A DNA stretch of 64,000 nucleotides from Termitidicoccus mucosus (lineage in GTDB: Bacteria > Verrucomicrobiota > Verrucomicrobiia > Opitutales > Opitutaceae): NCBI RefSeq assembly GCF_038725785.1, contig NZ_CP109796.1:4898001-4962000 (forward strand), written 5' to 3'. Shown here piece after piece: positions 32,645-39,686 of the stretch (position 1 is the first letter of the stretch; each line of letters begins with the position of its first letter). The position numbers and the translations under genes are program-made. Under the pieces are notes generated by a model. The model saw nothing but the letters and a program-made list of their open reading frames with translations, had not been told where the DNA came from and did not search any database.

Positions 32645-32664
32645 CACAGACATTCCTGCCTGCC
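32645..32664. repeat. Dispersed palindrome copy
   Basis: CACAGACATTCCTGCCTGCC is an imperfect palindrome of the same type as those at 6929-6948 and 22888-22905. Here it lies in the convergent gap after the autotransporter. Confidence 0.5.
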
Positions 32665-32676
32665 GTCGAAACAGAA

Positions 32677-32711
32677 GGCGCGAAGCGCCGCTGGCCTTTT
32701 TCTTTTTCCTG
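32677..32711. terminator. Terminator between convergent genes
   Basis: Perfect stem GGCGC (32677-32681) and GCGCC (32685-32689) with a GAA loop, followed after GCTGGCC by TTTTTCTTTTTCC. It suits the autotransporter transcript; the opposite strand lacks an equally good U-run. Confidence 0.65.
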
Positions 32712-32755
32712 AGCAAAGCCGCGCTTCGCGCGATAAAATTAACCACGGCAGCTCG

Positions 32756-34165
32756 TCAGCGGGTCGCCGTGCCCTCAGCCGCGCCCATCATCAGCGACGC
32801 GCTGTTCCATGGCGCGCCGTATTCGGGCGCGGTTTCCATCCAAGGCATCTGCGCGCGCACCCACTTGCCGGGGATGCCGACAACATCGCCGCCGGTGCGC
32901 ACGGCCTCGGACGAGGCGATGCCGGCGGCCTCACCCAGCGCATGCATCGTGGCCATCACGCGGACCGCCGCCGACGCCTCATGCGTCGCGGAAAGCGCGC
33001 GGCATGGCACGACGAGATTCGAGCAGTCCCTGGTCACGAGGCAGCGGAACGGCACCTCATACCAATCGCCCGGCGGCGGCGCGAAGCCGCCCCGCACCGC
33101 GCCTCGACCTCCCACCGCCTGATGCACATCCTGCGCGCCCTTGGGATTGTGAATGTCTATAAAATAGGTGGAGCGGGCCACGCCGTCCTCGAACTTGCGG
33201 CCGTCCACGATGTCCTGCTGCGTGATTGTATATAAGCCGTGGATGTGACGCGTCTCGCGCACGCCGACCTGGCAGGCGACTTTTTCGAGATGCGCATGAC
33301 TGAAGCAAGGCACATTCTTTATCAGCCAGCCGGCGAGCAAAAAGGCCTGGCGCCGGCCCTCCATCTCCGCGCGGGACAAATCCTCGGGCGACAGGCCGGA
33401 CGCCTCGCTGACCCGGGTCATGTTGAAATGCAGCACGCCGGCGCGCGGGTAATCATAAAAATGCACGAAATTCCTGTAGGGATAATGCAGTTCGCCGCTC
33501 GCGAGCGCTTTCTGGAAATAGGGCTCGACCAAGGCGCGCGCCTCGCGGTGCGTCTCGCAACGATACATTGCCTCCTTGTCCACATTGGCCATGCGGAAAC
33601 TCGTGGTCATCGCCTGCGTGAGGTTGTCCTCCGGGCGGCCGATGTCGAATTTGCAGCCCGCCAGCGCGGCGAGGTCGCCGTCGCCGGAGCAATCTATAAA
33701 CGTGCGCGCGCTGAATGCCGTCGTGCCGTTCTTGGAAAGCACGTGGACGGATTTTATATAACCACGTTCCACGCGCGCGCCGCTCAGGTAGCTGTGGAAC
33801 CGCACGATCACGCCCGCCTCGGCGAGCATGCGGTCATAGACGCCTTTCAGGTATTCGTCGTCAAAGGCGTAGGTCGTGAGCCGCGAGCCGAATCCTCCGC
33901 CCTCCGCCAGCAGGGTGGAAACCTCCTTGAAAATTCCGCCGATGATGGAGCCCTTTTTCACGCTGTGGGCGCCGGGATATTCGTGCCCCGACCAGGGATT
34001 CACGAGGCCGGCCGTCGCCATGCCGCCGCAGAACCCATAACGCTCCACCAGCAACGTGCGCATGCCGCGGCGGGCCGCCGCGATCGCCGACGCCACGCCG
34101 GACGGGCCGCCTCCGCAAACAATGACATCAAAATCGAAACCGTTTTCGTCGGGGATTTTCTTCAT
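32756..34165 (-). CDS. FAD-dependent oxidoreductase (FAD_oxidored family)
   Basis: A flavoprotein of 469 residues starting at MKKIPDENG (34165). The N-terminal dinucleotide-binding fold is FDVIVCGGGPSGVASAIAA (Gly motif 18-23), with the acidic end of strand two in LLVERYGFCGG. A later GD motif, FIDCSGDGDLAALAG, binds FAD. The C-terminal part carries VPCRALSATHEASAAVRV, typical of the family. These enzymes are common in verrucomicrobial and planctomycete sugar-use loci but their substrates are mostly unknown. No signal peptide is seen, so it is cytoplasmic. It is divergent from the LacI regulator, which probably controls it. Confidence 0.85.
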   Translation of the reverse strand: MKKIPDENGFDFDVIVCGGGPSGVASAIAAARRGMRTLLVERYGFCGGMATAGLVNPWSGHEYPGAHSVKKGSIIGGIFKEVSTLLAEGGGFGSRLTTYAFDDEYLKGVYDRMLAEAGVIVRFHSYLSGARVERGYIKSVHVLSKNGTTAFSARTFIDCSGDGDLAALAGCKFDIGRPEDNLTQAMTTSFRMANVDKEAMYRCETHREARALVEPYFQKALASGELHYPYRNFVHFYDYPRAGVLHFNMTRVSEASGLSPEDLSRAEMEGRRQAFLLAGWLIKNVPCFSHAHLEKVACQVGVRETRHIHGLYTITQQDIVDGRKFEDGVARSTYFIDIHNPKGAQDVHQAVGGRGAVRGGFAPPPGDWYEVPFRCLVTRDCSNLVVPCRALSATHEASAAVRVMATMHALGEAAGIASSEAVRTGGDVVGIPGKWVRAQMPWMETAPEYGAPWNSASLMMGAAEGTATR

Positions 34166-34279
34166 CGGGAATGCCGGGATGCTTGGCGGAGCGTCCGCCC
34201 GTGAAAACCCTTTGGCCACTTTCCGTGTAAAGCGTTTCGGAGGTTGCCGCGCGCGAGACGATGATGGAAAAACATTGCC
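34166..34279. promoter_or_regulatory. Divergent promoter region, oxidoreductase / lacI-family gene
   Basis: This 114-bp gap must hold both promoters. GTAAAGCGTTTCG around 34227-34239 contains the near-palindrome AAAGCGTTT (34229-34237), similar to the AT-flanked CG-centred operators of LacI-family proteins. It would place an autoregulatory site between the two genes. The match is weak and was found by eye only. Confidence 0.35.
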
Positions 34280-35377
34280 ATGTCAGTTACCCGACGGCTT
34301 TCCCAGCGCGACCTCGCCCGCATCGCGAAGGTCTCGCACACCACGGTCTCGCTCGCGCTTCGCGACGACCCCACCATCTCGAAGGAGGTGCGCGACCGCA
34401 TCCGCGCCATCGCGGTGCAGAACAACTACCGCCCCGATCCCGCGCTCGCCGCGCTCAACGCCTATCGCCTCGGCAAGCGCGTGGTGCCGTTCCAGGGCAA
34501 CATCGCCTGGATAACGAACTTCGAGCACAAGGAGGACTGGCGGCGCATGATCCAGGCCGAGGGCTATTTCGAGGGCGCGCGCAAACGCGCGCAGGAGCTC
34601 GGCTATAATCTGGAGGAATTCTGGGTCGGCAATCCGAAGCTCTCGGCCAGGCGCGCCTCGCAGATATTGATCTCGCGCGGCGTGCGCGGCATCGTCGTGG
34701 CACCGCTCCCGGCCGCCGGCGAAATCGCGCTGGAGTGGGACCAGTTTTCCTCCGTCGCGATGGGTTATTCGCTCACGAAGCCGAAACTGCACATGGTGAT
34801 GAACCACCAGTCGCGCAACATGCGCATCCTCGTGGCGCGGCTCGCGGAGATGGGCTACCGGCGGATCGGCCTCGCGATGCCCGGGCATGTCGATTCGCGG
34901 GTCGATCACAGTTACCTCGCCGGTTTCTGGATCGGGCGGCATTTGCAGCCGGCGGATGCAAAAAAGATCCCCGAGTTGCTGGCCGAAAACTTCGACGAGA
35001 AGACGCTCGGCATTTGGTATGACGCCAACAAGCCCGACGTGATCATCACCTCGGCGACGAGCGTGTATAAAGTCATCGACTGGCTGCATGAGAAACGCCT
35101 GCACGTCCCGCGCGATGTCGGCGTGGCGGTGGCCGCGACGCCGTTCGGCGACTCGGTGATCTCCGGTGTGAGCGAAAACGTGCACATGATCGGCGCGATG
35201 GCGGTGGACGCGGTGGTGGCGATGATCCATCGCAACGAGACCGGCGTGCCCGCGCAACCCACGCGCACGCTTGCCGAGGGCGTCTGGTCGCCAGGCAACA
35301 CCATCAGTGTGCGGAAGCCCGCATCGGAAAAGCAGATGGGCGGGGGCATGCGCCGGAAGCTGCAATCCGGCGGATGA
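34280..35377 (+). CDS. LacI-family transcriptional regulator
   Basis: A 365-residue regulator. The DNA-binding domain is at residues 8-60: LSQRDLARIAKVSHTTVSLALRDD-type helix-turn-helix, then the hinge region ending NNYRPDPALAALNAYR. The rest is a periplasmic-binding-protein-like effector domain (GYFEGARKRAQELGY; RGVRGIVVAPLP; EMGYRRIGLAMPGHVDSR). These proteins usually repress sugar-use genes until a catabolite binds. It is divergent from the FAD oxidoreductase and leads into the aldolase gene 85 bp downstream, so it probably controls the whole second glycan locus. Confidence 0.92.
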   Translation: MSVTRRLSQRDLARIAKVSHTTVSLALRDDPTISKEVRDRIRAIAVQNNYRPDPALAALNAYRLGKRVVPFQGNIAWITNFEHKEDWRRMIQAEGYFEGARKRAQELGYNLEEFWVGNPKLSARRASQILISRGVRGIVVAPLPAAGEIALEWDQFSSVAMGYSLTKPKLHMVMNHQSRNMRILVARLAEMGYRRIGLAMPGHVDSRVDHSYLAGFWIGRHLQPADAKKIPELLAENFDEKTLGIWYDANKPDVIITSATSVYKVIDWLHEKRLHVPRDVGVAVAATPFGDSVISGVSENVHMIGAMAVDAVVAMIHRNETGVPAQPTRTLAEGVWSPGNTISVRKPASEKQMGGGMRRKLQSGG

Positions 35378-35462
35378 ATCCTACTTTACAGAGACAATGA
35401 AACCGCCCTTCAACGGGCGTAAAAACTTTCCCAGTCTTTCGAGGACTTCCGAAAGACAACCC

Positions 35463-36383
35463 ATGATTACCTCGCCCAATTCGTCCGTCCGGGGCATGCC
35501 ATCCGGCATCATTGTCCCCATCATCACACCGTTCGACCAGGATGGGTCCATCGACTGGCCCGCCTACGAACGCGTGGTCGCGCACGTCATCGCCGGCGGG
35601 GTGGACGCCATCTTTGTCCTCGGCACGACTGGCGAAGGCCCGAGCCTCACCACCGCCGGACAGCGCGATCTGGTGAAAGCCACGCAAGCGCACGTCGCCG
35701 GGCGCTGCGCCGTGTATGTCGGCGTGACCGACACCAGCCTGGCCGAGTCATTGCGCATGACGGAGCACGCGCGCGACTGCGGCGCCGATGCCGCGGTCAT
35801 CGCGCCCGCGCCCTATTTTCCGGCCACGCCCGCCGGGCAGATCGCGTATTTCTCGGCTTTTGTCGAGAAATCGACCCTGCCGGTGATATTATATAACATT
35901 CCGCAGATGACGAAGGTGAACATCGATCTCGGCGCATTCAACGCCCTGGTGGACGACAAAAAGATCCTCGGCGTGAAGGACAGTTCCGGCAACATGGTGT
36001 ATTTCCAGCGCCTGCAACACATCGCCCGCCGCCGTCCGGACTTCTCGATGCTCATCGGCGCGGAGGAACTGCTGGCCGAAAGCGTCCTTATGGGCGCGCA
36101 TGGCGGAGTGACCGGCGGTGCAAATCTGTTTCCGGAATTATACCGGGATCTTTTCGCCGCCGCCAAAGCGCGCGATTTCGACACGTTGAACCGCCTGCAA
36201 ACCCGCCTGATGACCCTGAGCTGCAAGCTCTACGCGTTCTCCGGCGGTGGTTATATCATCCAAGGCATCAAGGCCGCGCTTGCCGCCAGGGGGTTCTGCC
36301 AGCCCTGGGTGCAGCCGCCGATGCTCCCGGCTGACGCGGCTCTCAAGGCAACGGTCGCCGAGCTGGTGAAAGAATTCAGCTAG
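35463..36383 (+). CDS. DHDPS/N-acetylneuraminate lyase-family aldolase
   Basis: A class I pyruvate aldolase of 306 residues, started at MITSPNSSVRGMPSG (35463); an upstream ATG at 35397 would add 22 residues. Family residues are present: GTTGEG, Tyr in VILYNIPQ (about 143) and the Schiff-base Lys in GVKDSSGN (about 171). Unlike dapA in this window it lacks the YYNKP motif and the Arg after IPG that bind aspartate-semialdehyde, so it is probably catabolic. Candidate reactions are cleavage of N-acetylneuraminate-like or 2-keto-3-deoxy sugar acids to pyruvate. The sialidase-fold and sialate-esterase genes downstream favour the former, but this is inference. No nanA symbol is assigned. Confidence 0.82.
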   Translation: MITSPNSSVRGMPSGIIVPIITPFDQDGSIDWPAYERVVAHVIAGGVDAIFVLGTTGEGPSLTTAGQRDLVKATQAHVAGRCAVYVGVTDTSLAESLRMTEHARDCGADAAVIAPAPYFPATPAGQIAYFSAFVEKSTLPVILYNIPQMTKVNIDLGAFNALVDDKKILGVKDSSGNMVYFQRLQHIARRRPDFSMLIGAEELLAESVLMGAHGGVTGGANLFPELYRDLFAAAKARDFDTLNRLQTRLMTLSCKLYAFSGGGYIIQGIKAALAARGFCQPWVQPPMLPADAALKATVAELVKEFS

Positions 36384-36404
36384 TCACCAAATATAGCAGA
36401 CACA

Positions 36405-37775
36405 ATGAAACACCCAAAACTCCGCCTCCCCCCAACGGGAATAAACGTGATCGCCGCCGTCACGGCCTTCATGTGCGCCGGCCCGTTAGCCGCGGCACCC
36501 GACGCGGGCGGTCCGATCCGACCAATGGCAAGTGAATCCATCCTCGCTGAATCGCCCGACGCGGCTGATGTCTCGCTCTATACGCCGAGCATCACCCGGC
36601 TGGATTCAGGAAGACTGGTTGCTTCTTATACAGAGACGAATCGGAAGCTTAAAAAAGGGCATACCGTCATCTTGACATCCGATGACAAGGGCGTGACATG
36701 GCAGAGGCGCGCGGAGTCGCCGACCAATCAGGGACGGCTCTTTACCGCCGGCGGGAAAATATATTATATTGCCACGATGTTTTATATCGGGCCGGGCATC
36801 AATCCTAACGGCGCGCCATTGTGCATTCAGCGATCGACGGACAATGGCGAGACTTGGAGCGAGCCCTCCGCGCTTGACGACCGGACATGGCATCAGTCCG
36901 CTGCCAATGTCTGGCATGCCAATGGCTGTGTTTACATGGTGTGGGAGCGGCTCACAATTAATAATATAAAAAGCTGGTATGTGGGCGCGCTCGCCCCTGT
37001 GCTCATGCGCGCGCGGGAGACGGACGACCTGACCAAGGCCGCCGCGTGGACCTACGCAAGCGAGATCACATTCCAGGACCTGATCCCTGGCTACAAGGAG
37101 AACAAGCCCGATATGGATTATTTTGGCATGCCGTTCTATCCGCAAAGTTTCCCGAAGGCGACTCCCCTGTACGGGAAAGTCACTTTTCCTCCCATCGGAT
37201 GGCTGGAAACCAACGTGGTTCAAATCACCGATCCGAATCATTATTGGTATGACCCACAAGGCCGGACGTTTCACCTTTTCGCCCGCGCCCATACCGGGCT
37301 CACGAATTACGGTGCGCTTGCCAAGGTGGTGGAAAACAGTGACGGCTCAATGACCACCAGCCTGCAAACCGTACCGTCCGGGGAAAAGATGCTGTTTGTC
37401 CAGCTTCCCGGCGGGCACATGCGCTTTCACATCGAATACGATGCAAAGACAAAATTATACTGGCTGCTCGGCACCCAGTCCACCGATTCGATGACACGCA
37501 TCGAGAAAATGCCCAAGGGCCGTTATAGTCGACCCGACAACGAACGCAACAGACTGGTGCTGCATTTTTCGAAAAACATGATTGACTGGTGTTTTGCGGG
37601 AGTCGTGGCCATAGGTTCCGAGGACAAGGCGGCACGGCATTATGCCTGCATGGCGATAGACGGTGACGATTTGGTGATTGTTTCGCGCAGCGGCGACGCC
37701 CGCGCCCAGAGTGCGCATAACGGGAATCTCATCACTTTCCATCGGGTGGAGAATTTTCGGGAATTGGTATATTAA
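36405..37775 (+). CDS. Exported sialidase-fold protein (BNR/Asp-box repeats)
   Basis: A 456-residue protein with a signal peptide (hydrophobic stretch about 14-31). The start of the propeller reads VSLYTPSITRLDSGRLVASY, as in the BNR/neuraminidase superfamily. Two Asp-boxes are visible, SDDKGVTW (92-99) and STDNGETW (144-151). I do not see a FRIP motif or the full arginine triad of GH33 sialidases, so it may hydrolyse another sugar or only bind glycan. The C-terminal blade contains LHFSKNMIDWCFAG and DDLVIVSRSGDAR. It follows the aldolase by 21 bp and precedes a shortened paralogue, all in one orientation, so an operon is likely. Confidence 0.8.
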   Translation: MKHPKLRLPPTGINVIAAVTAFMCAGPLAAAPDAGGPIRPMASESILAESPDAADVSLYTPSITRLDSGRLVASYTETNRKLKKGHTVILTSDDKGVTWQRRAESPTNQGRLFTAGGKIYYIATMFYIGPGINPNGAPLCIQRSTDNGETWSEPSALDDRTWHQSAANVWHANGCVYMVWERLTINNIKSWYVGALAPVLMRARETDDLTKAAAWTYASEITFQDLIPGYKENKPDMDYFGMPFYPQSFPKATPLYGKVTFPPIGWLETNVVQITDPNHYWYDPQGRTFHLFARAHTGLTNYGALAKVVENSDGSMTTSLQTVPSGEKMLFVQLPGGHMRFHIEYDAKTKLYWLLGTQSTDSMTRIEKMPKGRYSRPDNERNRLVLHFSKNMIDWCFAGVVAIGSEDKAARHYACMAIDGDDLVIVSRSGDARAQSAHNGNLITFHRVENFRELVY

Positions 37776-37799
37776 TCACTGCCAATAAGCCCATCCCGC

Positions 37800-38225
37800 A
37801 TGAAGATCAAAACTCCCTGCTGCACACGCATGCCTGTCCTCGCGGCATTGCTTTCCTTGATGCTGTTTCAAGAAGCAGTCGGGCTGCCGGCTGCCTCGCC
37901 TATCCGTCCACTCGCAAACGATTTTGTGGTGGTGGGCGAGGCGGCGGATCCGGCCAAGGTGGCCTTATATACACCGAGCATTGTGCGACTCGAAACAGGC
38001 AGGCTGGTGCTGCATTTTTCGAAGAACATGATTGACTGGTGCTTTGCCGGCCTGGCCGCAGTCGGCCCGTCGCCCAAGCAGGCGCGCCACTACGCCAGCA
38101 TGGACATGGACGGCGATGATCTCGTGATCCTGTCGCGCAGCGGCGACGCGCGCGCCAAAAGCGCGCACGATGGGAATCTGATCACTTTTCATCGGGTCAG
38201 GAATTTTCGGGATCTCGTTTATTGA
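37800..38225 (+). CDS. Internally deleted paralogue of the sialidase-fold protein
   Basis: A 141-residue exported protein that joins the first part of the neighbouring protein (VALYTPSIVRLETGRLV) directly to its last part (LHFSKNMIDWCFAG to the C-terminal RDLVY). The missing middle is about 313 codons and contains both Asp-boxes. In the full-length gene the two breakpoints both carry AGACTGGT (36612-36619 and 37551-37558), 939 bp apart, which explains an in-frame deletion by recombination at short homology. The frame, signal peptide and stop are intact. A complete propeller cannot form. It may be a relic, or a small folded remnant with its own role. Confidence 0.75.
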   Translation: MKIKTPCCTRMPVLAALLSLMLFQEAVGLPAASPIRPLANDFVVVGEAADPAKVALYTPSIVRLETGRLVLHFSKNMIDWCFAGLAAVGPSPKQARHYASMDMDGDDLVILSRSGDARAKSAHDGNLITFHRVRNFRDLVY

Positions 38226-38243
38226 AGTTCTCACGCTGCATCC

Positions 38244-39686
38244 ATGCAAATCCATGCCAATACAGCCATGCCGGCCCGGTCAGACACGCCACTCGGGGAC
38301 CGAGGATCCGCGCTTTATGTCTTGGGAATCTCGCTGGTCGTGGCGTGTGGAGGATTGTTATTTGGATATGATTTTGTGGTTATTGGAGGCGCGAAACCAT
38401 TTTTTGAACGCTATTTCGCCTTGGATGACCCGATGCTGTCCGGCTGGGCCAACAGTTGCGCGCTGATTGGCTGCCTTGCCGGAGTGATTGTCGCGGGCGG
38501 ATTAAGCGACCGGTTTGGCCGCAGACGTCTGCTGATGGCATCGGCGCTTTTGTTTGCCGTCACTTCCGTTGGCAATGCGCTCGCCCCCACCTTTGTGCTG
38601 TTTGTAACATGGCGCATGATGGGTGGCGTGGCCATCGGGCTGGCGTCGAATTTGTCCCCATTATATATAGCCGAGGTCGCGCCGCCGCACCTGCGCGGAC
38701 GCCTGGTGTCAATCAATCAGTTGACCATCGTGCTGGGCATTCTGCTGGCGCAGTTTGTGAACTGGTTTCTTGTGCGGGACATGCCCGCGGGCGTATCGAA
38801 CGAGTGGATTGCCTCATCTTGGTTTGGCCGTCTGGGGTGGCGCTGGATGTTTGGGCTCACCGCGGTGCCGTCGGTGTTTTTTTTCGCGGGCATGTTTTTT
38901 GTTCCGGAGAGTCCGCGCTGGCTTGCGACCAAGGGGCGGATGGATGCCGCGCGCGCAATTCTTTCCAGAATAAGCGGGACCGCCAGCGCCGATGTCGCTC
39001 TGGGTGAAATCAGGAGCGCGATCGCGGGGGAGCCGGGAAAAGTCTCATTCCGCGCGCTGCTTGATCCCCGCATGCGCAAGGTGGTCGTGCTCGGGGTGAC
39101 GCTGGCGGTGTTTCAGCAGTGGTGCGGAATCAATGTCATCTTCAACTATGCGGAAGATATTTTCAGCGCGGCGGGTTATGATATCTCCTCGGTCCTGAAA
39201 AATATCGCATGGACCGGATCGGTTAATCTTGTGTTCACCTTTGTGGCCCTGGGTTTTGTGGACAAACGGGGACGCCGTCCGCTGATGCTGGCGGGGGCGG
39301 CGGGACTGGCGCTCATCTATGCGATCATGGGAGGCTGCTTTTATGCGGAAATAAAGGGCGTCGTCATGCTGCTGCTGGTTCTGGCGGCGATCGCCTGTTA
39401 CTCAATGTCGCTCGCCCCTGTGACATGGGTGGTGATCTCCGAGATATTTCCCACGCGGATACGCGGGGCTGCGGTTGCTGTGGCGGTTGCGGCATTATGG
39501 GCGGCGTGTTTTGTTCTCACGTATACATTCCCGCTGCTCAACGAGGCGTTTGGCGCTGCCGGAACATTTTGGCTTTATTCAATCATCTGTCTGTCAGGAT
39601 TGCTGTTTATTGTCTTCCAGCTGCCTGAAACCAAAGGCAGGAGCTTGGAGGAGTTGGAGAGGGAGCTGATCAAACATGAAAAATAA
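38244..39686 (+). CDS. MFS sugar porter
   Basis: A 480-residue, 12-helix transporter of the sugar porter family, predicted to be a proton-coupled or facilitative sugar importer in the inner membrane. Family signatures in order are GGLLFGYDFVVIGG in helix 1, the motif A loop SDRFGRRR, SPLYIAEVAPPHLRGRL after helix 4, PESPRWLATKGR in the central loop, QQWCGINVIFNYAEDIF in helix 7, DKRGRRP, ISEIFPTRIRG and the C-terminal PETKGRSLEELE. All are typical and intact. The next gene starts 11 bp before its stop, so translation is probably coupled. The natural substrate is a hexose or similar monosaccharide released by the enzymes around it. Confidence 0.93.
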   Translation: MQIHANTAMPARSDTPLGDRGSALYVLGISLVVACGGLLFGYDFVVIGGAKPFFERYFALDDPMLSGWANSCALIGCLAGVIVAGGLSDRFGRRRLLMASALLFAVTSVGNALAPTFVLFVTWRMMGGVAIGLASNLSPLYIAEVAPPHLRGRLVSINQLTIVLGILLAQFVNWFLVRDMPAGVSNEWIASSWFGRLGWRWMFGLTAVPSVFFFAGMFFVPESPRWLATKGRMDAARAILSRISGTASADVALGEIRSAIAGEPGKVSFRALLDPRMRKVVVLGVTLAVFQQWCGINVIFNYAEDIFSAAGYDISSVLKNIAWTGSVNLVFTFVALGFVDKRGRRPLMLAGAAGLALIYAIMGGCFYAEIKGVVMLLLVLAAIACYSMSLAPVTWVVISEIFPTRIRGAAVAVAVAALWAACFVLTYTFPLLNEAFGAAGTFWLYSIICLSGLLFIVFQLPETKGRSLEELERELIKHEK

